From positions 1,000,675 through 1,064,674 of the forward strand of contig NZ_LMSA01000001.1 of the NCBI RefSeq assembly GCF_001427985.1: 64,000 nt of DNA. Direction: 5' to 3'. The DNA is from Knoellia sp. Soil729 (GTDB taxonomy: Bacteria; Actinomycetota; Actinomycetes; Actinomycetales; Dermatophilaceae). Shown here one piece after another: positions 25,604-35,023 of the stretch; within the stretch, counting starts at the first letter, position 1; every line of letters begins with the position of its first letter. The notes beneath the pieces were generated by a model, which saw nothing but the letters and a program-made list of their open reading frames with translations, was not told the origin of the DNA and did no database searches. The position numbers and the translations under genes are program-made.

Positions 25604-26245
25604 TCAGTCGAGCGCGCCCGTGCGCCACAGCGCAGCGCTGGCAAGGAGGTCCTCCCCCGTGCGCTGCATGGCCGCAGCACTGGCCGTGAGGGACGCAGCG
25701 GTGGCCGGATCGGACGCGTCGCGGTCGTGGGCCAGCTCGGCGCGACCTGCGGCGACGACCGCCGCGAACGCGGCTGCCCGCTCGAGCGCCACGGCAAGGT
25801 CACCCGAGAACACGCCGGTGAGGATCTCGTCGGCCAGGGCCGTGACCTCGTCCGGACCGGGCGGTTCGGCCATGCCGGCCACCACGTGGGCGACGTCCGT
25901 GAACCGCATCCCCGCGGCATACTGCCGGCTTGCCTCGACGGGCTGGCGGCGCACCCACTCGCGCAGGGCGTAGAGACGCCACAGGGTGCCGGGAAGGCTG
26001 CGGGCGGGGCGGGAGGCCCACAGGTCGGCGACGGTCGAGAGCCCGAGGTCGTCGACGAGGGCGACGAGGCGGGCCGTGACCTCCGGGTCGTGCACGGCTC
26101 GGCCGGTCCCGACGAGCACCGCCGCTGTCTGGTGGGCGACCTCGGTGACCTCCGCCGGGCCGGGCTGGGTGCCGCCGTGGGCCTCGAGCGCGTTGGGCCC
26201 GAACGCGACGGGGCGCCGGGGGACATTGCGGCCGCTGTCTGTCAC
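25604..26245 (-). CDS. Conserved actinobacterial hypothetical protein
   Basis: 213 aa, soluble, helical. N-terminus MTDSGRNVPRRPVAFGPNAL; then TLWRLYALREWVRRQPVEAS in the middle and an alanine-rich helical end. I recall similar proteins in other actinobacteria without known function, sometimes mislabelled as RNA polymerase subunit. GTG start at 26245. Divergent from the enoyl-CoA hydratase with overlapping -10 elements. Confidence 0.65.
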   Translation of the reverse strand: MTDSGRNVPRRPVAFGPNALEAHGGTQPGPAEVTEVAHQTAAVLVGTGRAVHDPEVTARLVALVDDLGLSTVADLWASRPARSLPGTLWRLYALREWVRRQPVEASRQYAAGMRFTDVAHVVAGMAEPPGPDEVTALADEILTGVFSGDLAVALERAAAFAAVVAAGRAELAHDRDASDPATAASLTASAAAMQRTGEDLLASAALWRTGALD

Positions 26246-26258
26246 CGGTCCATCTTGC

Positions 26259-26268
26259 ACCGTACGTT
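26259..26268. promoter_or_regulatory. Overlapping divergent -10 elements
   Basis: TACGTT (26263-26268, plus strand) sits 7 nt before the enoyl-CoA hydratase ATG. TACGGT on the minus strand (26264-26259) faces the hypothetical gene at 13 nt from its GTG. Both messages would be leaderless or nearly so and compete for polymerase. Confidence 0.4.
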
Positions 26269-26275
26269 GGGGCTC

Positions 26276-27184
26276 ATGACCGACTCTTCCGCCCGCACCG
26301 GACCCGAGGACTACGAGACGCTGCTGTGGGAGGTGTCCGACGACGGCATCCTCACGCTGACGCTGAACCGTCCGGAGGCGCTCAACGCGTTCACGGTGAC
26401 GATGGCTCGGGAGCTCGAGCATGCCTTCCGCCGGGTCAACGACGACGACTCCGTGGCAGCGGTCGTGGTCACCGGGTCCGGGCGGGCGTTCTGCGCCGGG
26501 ATGGACCTGTCGCGTGAGGGCAACGTGTTCGGGCTCGACGAGTCCCTGTCGCCGACCTTGGAGGACATGTTTGAGCGGCTGGATGCGCCGGAGATCGCCG
26601 GCGGGGTGCGCGACACCGGTGGTCGCGTGTCGTTGGCGATCTATGACTGCACCAAGCCCGTCATCGCCGCGATCAACGGCCCGGCGGTCGGCATCGGCGC
26701 GACGATGACGCTGCCCATGGACGTGCGGCTCGCGTCGACGTCCGCGCGGATCGGTTTCGTCTTCGGCCGCCTGGGGATCGTGCCCGAGGCCTGCTCGTCC
26801 TGGTTCCTGCCGCGGCTGGTGGGCATCTCGCGAGCGCTCGAGTGGACCTATGCCGCAGACATTCTCTCCCCCGGCGAGGCCTTGGAGGGCGGCCTGGTGC
26901 GCTCGGTGGTGGAGCCGGAAGCGTTGTTGGACACGGCATACGAGCTGGCCCGTCGTTTCGTCGCGGGTCGCTCGCGAGTGGCGACGGCACTCACGCGACA
27001 GATGATGTGGCGCAACTCCGCTCAGCCGCACCCCCTCGAGGCGCACCGCGTCGACTCCCTCGCCATGTGGGAGACGAGCGTGGGCGACGGCAAGGAGGGA
27101 GTGGCGGCGTTCAAGGAGAAACGATCGCCCGAGTTCACGTCATCGGCCTCGAGGGACCTGCCGGGGTGGGTGCCATGGGGCTGA
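26276..27184 (+). CDS. Enoyl-CoA hydratase/isomerase (crotonase) family protein
   Basis: 302 aa. Crotonase fold with oxyanion-hole segments GSGRAFCAGMDLSREGN and AINGPAVGIGATMTLPMDVR, and GIVPEACSSWFLPRLVG holding the usual catalytic glutamate. It hydrates or isomerises an acyl-CoA; the substrate is unknown. The frame upstream of ATG 26276 is a shadow of the divergent gene. The stop overlaps the start of DUF1810. Confidence 0.88.
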   Translation: MTDSSARTGPEDYETLLWEVSDDGILTLTLNRPEALNAFTVTMARELEHAFRRVNDDDSVAAVVVTGSGRAFCAGMDLSREGNVFGLDESLSPTLEDMFERLDAPEIAGGVRDTGGRVSLAIYDCTKPVIAAINGPAVGIGATMTLPMDVRLASTSARIGFVFGRLGIVPEACSSWFLPRLVGISRALEWTYAADILSPGEALEGGLVRSVVEPEALLDTAYELARRFVAGRSRVATALTRQMMWRNSAQPHPLEAHRVDSLAMWETSVGDGKEGVAAFKEKRSPEFTSSASRDLPGWVPWG

Positions 27185-27597
27185 ACCGGTTCGTGCTGGC
27201 CCAGGACGCGGGCGGGACGTATGCCGCTGCGCTGGCCGAGATGCGCCGTGGGCGCAAGGAAAGCCACTGGATGTGGTTCGTCTTCCCGCAGCTCTCCGGT
27301 CTCGGGCGGAGCGAGATGGCGCAGCGGTATGCCGTGGCCGACCTTGCGGAGGCACGCGCCTTCCTCGCGGATCCCGTTCTCGGGCAACGGTTGCGGGAGT
27401 GCTGTGAAGTGCTGCTCGAGCTTCCCTCGTCGGATCCTGTGGCGGTATTTGGGGGCATCGACGCGATGAAGCTGCGTTCGTCGATGACCCTGTTCTCGCA
27501 CGCCGCCGACGTCGAGCTGGACCACGGGCTCTTCGATGGCGTGCTCGCGAAGTTCTTCGACGGCCAAGAGGACCCCGCGACGGTTGAACGCCTCTGA
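27175..27597 (+). CDS. DUF1810 family protein
   Basis: 140 aa. Family motif KESHWMWFVFPQLSGLGRSE near residue 27 and AVADLAEARAFLADPVLGQRL after it, then KLRSSMTLFSHAA. The function of the family is unknown. It overlaps the hydratase end by 10 nt, so it is co-expressed. ATG 27175 is taken; a GTG three codons earlier is possible. Confidence 0.85.
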   Translation: MGLNRFVLAQDAGGTYAAALAEMRRGRKESHWMWFVFPQLSGLGRSEMAQRYAVADLAEARAFLADPVLGQRLRECCEVLLELPSSDPVAVFGGIDAMKLRSSMTLFSHAADVELDHGLFDGVLAKFFDGQEDPATVERL

Positions 27598-27642
27598 GGG
27601 CCGCCCGGTATCGTCTGCGGTCGTGCGGGGTTGGCTCCGTGC

Positions 27643-27715
27643 GGGCCTCTAGCTCAATGGTTAGAGCTGCGGACTTTTAATCCGTAGGTTGTGGGTTCGA
27701 GTCCCACGGGGCCCA
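27643..27715 (+). tRNA. tRNA-Lys (anticodon TTT)
   Basis: 73 nt. Acceptor GGGCCTC pairs with GGGGCCC, D-stem GCTC/GAGC, anticodon loop CTTTTAA, T-arm GTGGG-TTCGAGT-CCCAC, discriminator A. CCA is not encoded. Confidence 0.96.
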
Positions 27716-27796
27716 CCGTCGTCGTGGCTCCGCTGGCCGGCCCTCGCGGTCGGCTGAACCGCGTTCAGCCCTGTCCGGTTCTGCCACCATGTGGCC

Positions 27797-29668
27797 ATGG
27801 CCCTCGACGTCGAGCTGTCCGAGATGCGCGACTTCCTCGCGCGTCACGAGCCCTTCGATGCGCTGCCCGGCCCTGTGCTCGATACCCTGCCCGCCCAGAT
27901 GTCGGTCGAGTACTTCCGGCGGGGCACCAGGATCATCGAGCGCGGCCGCGACAACTCGCACCTCTACGTCCTGCGCTCGGGTGCGGCCGAGGTACGCGAT
28001 GCCCAGGGCACCCTCGTCGACCGCGGCGGCGAGGGCTCATGCTTCGGCGCGATCAGCCTCACGCAGGGGAACCCCTCGACCGTTGAGGTCACCGCGATCG
28101 AGGACTCACTGGCGTTGCTGCTGCCGGCCGAGGACTTCCACCGGCTCTGTGCCGAACACCCCGATCTTGCGTCCTTCTTCGACGGGCAACGGTTCAGCCA
28201 GCTGAGCGGTGCGGTCGAGTCGCTGCACCTGTCGGCGAGTGGGAGCGCCATCCTCAGGACCCGGGTGCGCGACCTCGTCGGCAGGGAACCCGTGGCCGTG
28301 GCCACCACCGCGACGGTGCAGGAGGCGGCCTGCACCATGTCCAAGCACGCGGTGAGCTCGCTTCTCGTCATGGAGGGCGGTCGCCTCGCCGGCATCATCA
28401 CCGACCGGGACCTGCGCTCCCGCGTGCTCGCGGCCGGAGTCGACCCTGCTGTCCCGGTGTCCGAGGTGATGACCGCCGAGCCGGTGACGGGCGCGGTGGA
28501 CGCGCTCGCCTTCGAGGTGCTGCTCGAGATGGTCGGGCGCAACATCCACCACCTCCCGATCCTGGACAGCGCCGGGGTGCCGATGGGCGTCGTCACGACG
28601 ACCGACCTCCTGCGCCTGGAGCATGCGAACCCGGTCTACCTCGCGGGGGACGTCGCGAAGCAGCCCGACGTCACCGGCGTCGCGCGCGTGGCGAGGCGGT
28701 TGCCCGCCGTCGTGCAGTCGCTGGTCGAGCAGGACGCCTCTGCCGACGACATCGGGCGGGTCGTCACCGCGGTCGGCGATGCGGTGGAGCGGCGGGTCCT
28801 CACCCTCGCCGAGGCGGACCTCGGGCCCCCGCCGGTGCCCTACTGCTGGGTGGCGCTGGGCTCGCGTGCCCGGCTGGAGCAGGCCCTCGCCGCCGACCAG
28901 GACAACGCCATGATCATCGACGACTCGATGCAGCCCGAGCACGCCGAGTGGTTCGAGAGGCTCGCACGGCGGGTGACCGACGACCTGGTGACCTGCGGCT
29001 ACCCGCCATGCCCCGGCGACGTCATGGCGAGCAACCCCCGCTGGCGCCAGCCCCTCGCTCGGTGGCGCCGGGAGTTCTCCACCTGGTTGCACGAGCCGGT
29101 GCCCGATGCCGTCCTCGGTGCCAGCATCTTCTTCGACATGCGCCCGGTGCACGGTGACCTCTCGCTCCACGACAGGTTGCGGCGGCACGTGCTCAACTCG
29201 GCCCCGGGGTCGAGGGTGTTCCTGGCCCACCTGGCCAAGCAGGCGACCGCCCACGAGCCACCGCTCGGGTTCTTCCGTGGCCTGGTGCTCGAGAAGGCCG
29301 GTGACCACAAGGACACCCTCGACATCAAGCGAGGCGGCATCGCGACCGTCGTCGAGCTCGCACGAGCCCACGCCCTGTCGGCCGGAAGCCCGGCGGTCAA
29401 CACCCAGGCGAGGATCCAGGCGGCCCGCGAGGTCGGCATCCTCGGTGACGAGCGGGCGGACGACCTGCGGGACGCCTACGAGTTCATCTCCTACGTACGG
29501 CTGCGGCACCAGGCAGGGCAGGTCCGGCGCGGTGAACAGGTCGACAGCTTCGTCGCGCCGAGCGAGCTGTCCAGCTTCGACAAGCGGCACCTGCGCGAGG
29601 CCTTCGCCATCGTTCGGGCAGCCCAGTCAGCGCTTGCCCGGCGCTACCCCATGCAGTACATCTCGTGA
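27797..29668 (+). CDS. cNMP-binding/CBS/DUF294 nucleotidyltransferase-like protein
   Basis: About 623 aa in four parts. A cyclic-nucleotide-binding-like domain (15-130, MSVEYFRRGTRIIERG) comes first. A CBS pair (about 155-275, VSSLLVMEGGRLAGIITDRD and HHLPILDSAGVPMGVVTTTD) follows. The DUF294 GlnD-like domain has ALGSRARLEQALAADQDNAM (G-S-x-x-x with D-Q-D), and a helical C-terminal domain ends the protein. It resembles signal-transduction proteins of unknown output. ATG 27797 or GTG 27791 may be used. It overlaps the exonuclease gene. Confidence 0.83.
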   Translation: MALDVELSEMRDFLARHEPFDALPGPVLDTLPAQMSVEYFRRGTRIIERGRDNSHLYVLRSGAAEVRDAQGTLVDRGGEGSCFGAISLTQGNPSTVEVTAIEDSLALLLPAEDFHRLCAEHPDLASFFDGQRFSQLSGAVESLHLSASGSAILRTRVRDLVGREPVAVATTATVQEAACTMSKHAVSSLLVMEGGRLAGIITDRDLRSRVLAAGVDPAVPVSEVMTAEPVTGAVDALAFEVLLEMVGRNIHHLPILDSAGVPMGVVTTTDLLRLEHANPVYLAGDVAKQPDVTGVARVARRLPAVVQSLVEQDASADDIGRVVTAVGDAVERRVLTLAEADLGPPPVPYCWVALGSRARLEQALAADQDNAMIIDDSMQPEHAEWFERLARRVTDDLVTCGYPPCPGDVMASNPRWRQPLARWRREFSTWLHEPVPDAVLGASIFFDMRPVHGDLSLHDRLRRHVLNSAPGSRVFLAHLAKQATAHEPPLGFFRGLVLEKAGDHKDTLDIKRGGIATVVELARAHALSAGSPAVNTQARIQAAREVGILGDERADDLRDAYEFISYVRLRHQAGQVRRGEQVDSFVAPSELSSFDKRHLREAFAIVRAAQSALARRYPMQYIS

Positions 29669-30366
29669 GCAGGTTCGGTCGCACGCCGGAGCAACGCCGT
29701 CACAAGGCCCTGCGCCGGGCGGCTCCCGGCCCCTTGCGTGACTACCTCGCGCAGCCGCTGCCCGACGTCTCGACCCCGCTGGACGACGCGCGGCTGCTCG
29801 CCGTGGACATCGAGACGACCGGACTCGACCCGCGCAGCGACCGCGTGCTCTCGATCGGCTGGCTACCGGTCGACGGCAGCCGCGTGGTGCTCGGGGGCGC
29901 AGGCCGAGCGGTCGTACGCGACGACGACGCTGCCGGGGTCGGTCAGAGCGCGACGGTGCACGGGCTGACCGACGATCGGGTAGCGGACGGCATACCGCTG
30001 GAGGAAGCAGTCGGGCACGTTCTCACCGCCCTGACCGGGCGGGTGCTGCTCGCGCACTTCGCGCGGATCGAGAAGGACTTCCTCGGTGCGGCCTGCGAGC
30101 GCCTGTGGGGCGCTGAGCTCCCCTGCGTGGTGATCGACACCTTCGAGCTGGAGCGACGTCACCTCACGCGCGGATGGGGTGACGAGGTGCCGGCCGGAGC
30201 GTTGCGGCTGTGGGCGGCTCGTGAACGCCGGGGCCTGCCGTCCTACCGTGCACACGAGGCGCTCACCGATGCGCTCGCCTGTGCCGAGCTCTACCTCGCT
30301 CAGCGAGCCGAGCTCGCGGCACGATCTCCCCGGACGACCCTGACCCTTCGCCACCTGATGACCTGA
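29665..30366 (+). CDS. DnaQ-like 3'-5' exonuclease domain protein
   Basis: 233 aa. DEDDh motifs: ExoI LLAVDIETTGLDPRSDRVL, ExoII around LLAHFARIEKDFLG, ExoIII YRAHEALTDALACAELYL. It is the usual partner of DUF294/CBS proteins and starts by GTGA overlap. The role may be in nucleotide or RNA turnover rather than replication; this is inference. Confidence 0.85.
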   Translation: MSRFGRTPEQRRHKALRRAAPGPLRDYLAQPLPDVSTPLDDARLLAVDIETTGLDPRSDRVLSIGWLPVDGSRVVLGGAGRAVVRDDDAAGVGQSATVHGLTDDRVADGIPLEEAVGHVLTALTGRVLLAHFARIEKDFLGAACERLWGAELPCVVIDTFELERRHLTRGWGDEVPAGALRLWAARERRGLPSYRAHEALTDALACAELYLAQRAELAARSPRTTLTLRHLMT

Positions 30367-30440
30367 CGCGGGCCGAGAGACAGTCACCACGAGTCAGGGC
30401 TGCCCACTCTCACTGCCTGAGACACGCGCCAACCCACTTC

Positions 30441-30470
30441 TTGCAGAGTGCAACACTTGCGTTATGCAAG
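30441..30470 (+). promoter_or_regulatory. Double inverted repeat over the marR start (probable operator)
   Basis: TTGCAGAGTGCAA (30441-30453) and CTTGCGTTATGCAAG (30456-30470) are two palindromes sharing TTGC/GCAA half-sites. The second covers the ATG at 30464. Placement suggests autorepression of the MarR-ClC pair. Confidence 0.6.
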
Positions 30471-30928
30471 AGAAAAGGTCGATCGAGCCTGCCATTGCGG
30501 CACTGCAGAGCATCACCAGGGACCTGCTGGGTCTGGCGGTCCGCAGCGTCGACGAGGTCGGCGAGGTGTCGCTGCCCCAGATGCGCCTGCTCTTCGCGAT
30601 CCACGACGAGGGGCAGGTCTCCTGCACCCAGCTCGCACACGTGCTCGGCCTCAACGGTTCGTCGGTGACGCGGCTGGCTGACCGGCTGGTCGCCTCGGGC
30701 CACGTCTCGCGCCACAACGGCGCCAGCCGCTCGGTCGTCGAGCTCGAGCTGACCACGCACGGGCACGCGGTCATCGACGCGGTGCTCGCCTGGCGCTCTC
30801 GCGAGCTGCGCCGCACCCTGACCCAGCTCGATGCCGCAGCCCTGCGCGAGCTGACCAGCGGACTGGAGACCCTGCACGCCGGCCTGCAGGGTCGCTTCGA
30901 CGACGTGCACGGGCCGGTGCCGCTGTGA
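30464..30928 (+). CDS. MarR-family transcriptional regulator
   Basis: 154 aa. Winged helix with LPQMRLLFAIHDEGQVSCTQ, LAHVLGLNGSSVTRLADRLV (recognition helix) and a wing around SRHNGASRSVVELELTTHG. Effector unknown. The ATG at 30464 lies inside an inverted repeat and no ribosome site precedes it, so the message is probably leaderless. It overlaps the ClC gene by GTGA (30925-30928). Confidence 0.88.
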   Translation: MQEKRSIEPAIAALQSITRDLLGLAVRSVDEVGEVSLPQMRLLFAIHDEGQVSCTQLAHVLGLNGSSVTRLADRLVASGHVSRHNGASRSVVELELTTHGHAVIDAVLAWRSRELRRTLTQLDAAALRELTSGLETLHAGLQGRFDDVHGPVPL

Positions 30929-32583
30929 TCCGCGGCGGCACGACGAGCTCGCGCCAGCATCACAGCGGGCACGACAAGCTGGGCGACTTCAACGTCCACC
31001 CACGCATGCTCCTCATCGCGGCCTGGGCGCTGCCCGTGGGAGCGCTGGGTGCCCTCGCGGCATACCTGCTTCTCGCCCTCATCGGACTGACGACGAACGC
31101 CGTCTTCTACCAGCGCATCTCCACCGACCTCGTCGCGCCGGGCGCGCACGACCATCCGTGGTGGCTGGTCCTCGGTGCCCCCGTCGTCGGCGGACTGCTC
31201 ATCGGCCTCATGGCCCGCTACGGCTCCGAGAAGATCCGCGGACACGGCATGCCCGAGGCCATCGAGTCGATCCTCGTCGGCGGCAGCCGCGTCCAGCCCA
31301 AGGTCGCTCTTCTCAAGCCCCTCTCCGCCGCGATCAGCATCGGGTCGGGCGGCCCCTTCGGTGCGGAGGGCCCGATCATCATGACCGGCGGTGCGGTCGG
31401 GTCGATCCTCGCCCAGCACCTGCGACTCACCGCGGACGAGCGCAAGACACTGCTCGTCGCCGGCGCGGCCGCCGGCATGGCGGCAACCTTCAACTCGCCC
31501 TTGGCCGCCGTGCTCCTCGCGGTCGAGCTGTTGCTCTTCGAGTGGCGCCCACGCAGCCTCGTGCCGGTGGTGGCCGCGGTCGCCGTCGCCACGGTCGTGC
31601 GCATGCCCCTGCTCGGCTCCGCCCCCATCTTCCCTGTGCTGCACAGCGACGTGCAGGTCCCCTGGGATGCCGACGTCCTCAGCCTCGTCGTCGGTGTCTG
31701 CGGCGCCCTCGTGGCGGTGGGCGCGACGGCGCTGGTCTACTTCGCCGAGGACCAGTTCGCCCGGCTGCCCGTGCACTGGATGTGGTGGCCGGCCATCGGC
31801 GGAGTCATCATCGGCGTCGGTGGCCTCATCGAGCCGCGGGCGCTCGGGGTGGGCTACGACGTCATCGACCAGCTGCTCACCGGCAACTCCACGACCGAGC
31901 TCATCGTCGGCATCCTCGTGGTGAAGACGCTGATCTGGTCCCTGTCGCTCGGCTCCGGCACCTCCGGTGGCGTCCTCGCCCCGATCTTCATGATCGGTGC
32001 CGCGCTCGGTGCGGCCGTCGGCCAGGTGTTCCCTCCGGTCTTCCCCGGGTTCTGGGCCATGCTCGGGCTCGCGGCCGTGGTCGGTGGCGTCATGCGCTCG
32101 CCGATCATGGGGGTGGTCTTCACCCTCGAGCTCACGCATGCCTGGGACGCGTTGCTCCCGTTGCTCATCGCGTCCGCGACGGCGTACGCCATCTCGGTCC
32201 TCGTGCTCAAGCGCTCGGTGCTCACCGAGAAGATCGCCCGGCGCGGCCTGCACCTCACCCGGGACTACTCCACCGACCCGCTGGAGACCTTCTTCGCCGC
32301 AGACGTGATGGACAGCAGTCCCCCCTCGCTGCTGCACGCCTCCGGCCTGGCGCGACGGGGCGAGCACTACCGGGTTGGCGCCCGGGACACTCTGCGTCAC
32401 GCCGCCTACCTGTTCGCGGAGCACGAGCACACCGAAGCCGCCGTCGTCGATGCCGACGGAACCGTCCTCGGGCACCTCACGATCCAGTCGCTGCTCAAGG
32501 CTCGCCTGCACGACCTCACCGAGGCGACGGAGAAGGAGCAGGTGTTCAGCCGGCGGTTCGGCCTGCCGCCGAGCCGACGCTGA
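30925..32583 (+). CDS. ClC-family chloride channel/antiporter with C-terminal CBS region
   Basis: 552 aa. Selectivity motifs GSGGPFGAEGPIIMTGG (with the gating glutamate in GAEGP) and GSGTSGGVLAPIFMIG; about ten or more membrane helices. A C-terminal CBS-like portion (about 455-535) includes HTEAAVVDADGTVLGHLTIQ. The gating glutamate suggests H+/Cl- exchange rather than a channel. It is coupled to the MarR gene, which likely controls it. Confidence 0.9.
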   Translation: MIRGGTTSSRQHHSGHDKLGDFNVHPRMLLIAAWALPVGALGALAAYLLLALIGLTTNAVFYQRISTDLVAPGAHDHPWWLVLGAPVVGGLLIGLMARYGSEKIRGHGMPEAIESILVGGSRVQPKVALLKPLSAAISIGSGGPFGAEGPIIMTGGAVGSILAQHLRLTADERKTLLVAGAAAGMAATFNSPLAAVLLAVELLLFEWRPRSLVPVVAAVAVATVVRMPLLGSAPIFPVLHSDVQVPWDADVLSLVVGVCGALVAVGATALVYFAEDQFARLPVHWMWWPAIGGVIIGVGGLIEPRALGVGYDVIDQLLTGNSTTELIVGILVVKTLIWSLSLGSGTSGGVLAPIFMIGAALGAAVGQVFPPVFPGFWAMLGLAAVVGGVMRSPIMGVVFTLELTHAWDALLPLLIASATAYAISVLVLKRSVLTEKIARRGLHLTRDYSTDPLETFFAADVMDSSPPSLLHASGLARRGEHYRVGARDTLRHAAYLFAEHEHTEAAVVDADGTVLGHLTIQSLLKARLHDLTEATEKEQVFSRRFGLPPSRR

Positions 32584-32586
32584 CGG

Positions 32587-32922
32587 TCACGCCGCCCGTG
32601 GCGAGTACATGATGACCGCGACACCCACGAGGCAGACCAGCGCGCCCACCACGTCGTAGCGGTCGGGCCGGAACCCGTCCGCGACCATCCCCCACAGCAG
32701 CGACCCCGCCACGAACACACCTCCGTATGCCGCGAGGATCCGTCCGAAGTTCGCGTCCGGTTGGAGTGTGGCGACGAACCCGTAGGCCGCGAGGGCGATG
32801 ATCCCTGCGCCGACCCACAGCCAGCCCCGGTGCTCGCGCACGCCCTGCCACACGAGCCAGGCGCCACCGATCTCCGCGACAGCGGCAAGGGCGAACAGGA
32901 GCAGCGATCGGACGACGGTCAT
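32587..32922 (-). CDS. YnfA/UPF0060 small membrane protein
   Basis: 111 aa with four hydrophobic helices. Family features are [20 protein letters not shown] and the [20 protein letters not shown] end. The family resembles small multidrug-resistance efflux proteins; substrates are unknown. It converges on the ClC gene with 3 bp between. Confidence 0.88.
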   Translation of the reverse strand: MTVVRSLLLFALAAVAEIGGAWLVWQGVREHRGWLWVGAGIIALAAYGFVATLQPDANFGRILAAYGGVFVAGSLLWGMVADGFRPDRYDVVGALVCLVGVAVIMYSPRAA

Positions 32923-33025
32923 GGCGCCCAGTCTCCCAAGCGCGCGGCCCGAAGGCTGGAGCGCAGTGTGTCCCGGCAGGGCACGTACCTCGTGCGGGGC
33001 CCTCTGTGACCTCGACGTCCGCTGG

Positions 33026-33850
33026 TCAGAGCGGGATCGGCACCCCGTGCGAGCGCAACCCGCCAGCTACGAGGTCGACCGCGATGGCGAGCACCACGGC
33101 GCCCACCAGACCGACGATGCCGGTCAACCGCTTGGGAAGCGGCGGGTCCGGACGGCGACGGAACCCGATGAGCTCCATCACGGCATACGCGATGAAACCG
33201 AGCAGCAACGGTGCGTTGAGGAGGACCCAGAACCAGAACCACCGGGTCCCCACACGCGGCGGTCCGCCGCTCAGGAGTGTCAGGAGCACGATGAGGCCAC
33301 CCATGGCCGCGAGGTTGTGCCACGTGGGCGAGTCGCCGAACTCGAAGGCTCGCATCGGAGCACCGGACGCACGCAGCTCCGCCACCAGAGCCGTGGACTC
33401 GTCGCTCTCGCTGGTGCCGAAGCCGCCGGTCGCGCGAATATCCGTGTCAGCCGCGGCGACGTGCCACCGCGAGTCCCGGGTCTCCCAGACGAGAATGCCG
33501 CCGGTCGCGTCGCCCTCCGACCCGTTCGTGGTGCTGGAGGTCACGCCGTCGTCGGTGACCGACGTGGTCTCCAGCGGCGCCTGCCGGGCCTCCAGCCGGT
33601 CGAAGTCACCCTTGACGAGCTCGTCCGCGACGTACCACTGCTGCACCCCACCCTGGCTGATGTCGCTGCGCAGGTCGTCGAAGGTCGCTGCTCTCAGGCC
33701 CTGCGTCCACATCGCTCCCAGCAGGATGAGGCACACGGCGACAACCGCCCCTCCGAATGCGGTGACGAACCGTGTGTGCCAGCCGGTGTCAACGCGCGGC
33801 TGCTCGCCGATCGCGGTGTGCGCGACGTCGTCCCCAACCGCGACCGTCAT
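33026..33850 (-). CDS. Membrane protein of unknown function
   Basis: 274 aa. One membrane segment near residues 30-48, an extracytoplasmic part of about 130 residues, then two or three more membrane segments ([51 protein letters not shown]). I do not recognise a domain. ATG 33850; a CATATT about 6-8 nt upstream may be its -10, giving a leaderless message. Confidence 0.62.
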   Translation of the reverse strand: MTVAVGDDVAHTAIGEQPRVDTGWHTRFVTAFGGAVVAVCLILLGAMWTQGLRAATFDDLRSDISQGGVQQWYVADELVKGDFDRLEARQAPLETTSVTDDGVTSSTTNGSEGDATGGILVWETRDSRWHVAAADTDIRATGGFGTSESDESTALVAELRASGAPMRAFEFGDSPTWHNLAAMGGLIVLLTLLSGGPPRVGTRWFWFWVLLNAPLLLGFIAYAVMELIGFRRRPDPPLPKRLTGIVGLVGAVVLAIAVDLVAGGLRSHGVPIPL

Positions 33851-33929
33851 GGATGAAATATGGCACGACAGGCCCCCGCTGACCAGAGGTCGACGGGGGC
33901 CTGCGAGTTGGAGGTGCCTCGCCCTCTCG

Positions 33930-34226
33930 TCAGTCGAACAGCTCGGAGAGGAACGACTTCTTGCGGCGCTGCCCGGAGCCGTACTGGTCCCTGCCCGGCG
34001 AGGACGAGTAGCGCGGAGCCTGCCCGTATGCCGGCTGCTGGGGTGCCGCTGCCGGCTGCGGCGTCTGCTGCGGCTGGTGCCAGGCATTCTCGGCCTGGAC
34101 GAGCGCCTCGAGCTCACCGCGGTCGAGGAAGAGTCCGCCGCAGCCGGTGCACTGGTCGACGTGGACCTGGTTGCGCTCGTAGTTGCGCATCTGCGATCCG
34201 CACTTGGGACAGGTGAGGGTGCTCAT
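33930..34226 (-). CDS. Zinc-ribbon (TFIIB-type) small protein
   Basis: 98 aa. Two CxxC pairs: TCPKCGSQM and VDQCTGCGGLFLDRGELEAL, the zf-TFIIB family pattern. A Gln/Pro/Ala-rich linker and a basic end RRKKSFLSELFD follow. Its role is unknown; such proteins may bind nucleic acid or act as small scaffold. It follows the CPBP protease gene by about 50 bp on the same strand. Confidence 0.8.
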   Translation of the reverse strand: MSTLTCPKCGSQMRNYERNQVHVDQCTGCGGLFLDRGELEALVQAENAWHQPQQTPQPAAAPQQPAYGQAPRYSSSPGRDQYGSGQRRKKSFLSELFD

Positions 34227-34275
34227 GCCCGCCCCAACGAACGACGGCCCGTCATCATCCCCTCGCAGCACGCGG

Positions 34276-35001
34276 TCAGCCAGAGGTCGACAGGACCTGC
34301 GGGAGGAGGAAGAGCATGCCGAGCGACCACGTGAGGTGGGTGACGATCGGTCCCAGGATGCCACCGGTGACGCGGCGCTGGAGCCCGACGACCGTCCCGA
34401 CGAGCGCTGCTGCCAGCACGAGGAGCGGGATGCCCGAACCGGAGACCACGAGGGCATAGACGATGGTCGTGACGAGGACGGCGTGCTTGCGCCCGACGGC
34501 GGCGAAGAGCGAACCGCGGTAGAACAGCTCCTCCGCCACCCCGTTGATGGCGGTGATGACCGCGACGACGGGCAGGGAGCCGAACCGGGCGTGGTCGAGG
34601 AGCCCGTTGACCGGCTCTCGCAGCACCGGGATGCGCGCGACGACGAGCGCGCCGACGAGGAAAAGCCCCAGCAGCATCGCCCCGAGCACGAGCGACTGGG
34701 CCACGGAGCGGCTCGGTCGGTCCCCGGCGCGCGTGTGGGACCACCCCAGGTGCAGCGGACCCGAGAGGAGCGCCCCGAAGGCCCAGATCCCGGCCAGGGC
34801 GAGCGTCGCCGGATAGAACAGGTCGTTGCCTGGCTCGATGCGCAGCGCCCACGTGTTCACGACAAGACCCACGACGAGGGTGACCGCAGCCACGATCCGC
34901 CGACGCCGGAACGCCTCATCGCTCTGGCTGTGGTCGCGCGGCACGGGCTCGACGAGGGCAGCAGAGATGAATCTTCGCAGTTCAACAACCAGATTCGCCA
35001 T
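34276..35001 (-). CDS. CPBP (CAAX/Abi) family intramembrane metalloprotease
   Basis: 241 aa, seven or eight membrane helices. The active motif EExxxR is seen in NGVAEELFYRGSLFAAVG, with later histidine in GPIVTHLTWSLGML. Substrates are unknown. The start ATG (34999-35001) is interlocked with an ATG on the other strand (CATG at 34999-35002). Confidence 0.85.
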   Translation of the reverse strand: MANLVVELRRFISAALVEPVPRDHSQSDEAFRRRRIVAAVTLVVGLVVNTWALRIEPGNDLFYPATLALAGIWAFGALLSGPLHLGWSHTRAGDRPSRSVAQSLVLGAMLLGLFLVGALVVARIPVLREPVNGLLDHARFGSLPVVAVITAINGVAEELFYRGSLFAAVGRKHAVLVTTIVYALVVSGSGIPLLVLAAALVGTVVGLQRRVTGGILGPIVTHLTWSLGMLFLLPQVLSTSG

Positions 35002-35023
35002 GACGGGTGAGACGATGCCACAG

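Noticed and set aside
30408..30440. Third copy of palindrome family B (CTCTCACT ... AACCCACTTC)
   Set aside because: The start and tail words are present but the complementary arm is missing; similarity is too short to claim.
30394..32511. 705-codon open frame on the minus strand
   Set aside because: Antisense shadow of the MarR and ClC genes, with low-complexity Glu/Asp/Arg/Gly text and no recognised motif.
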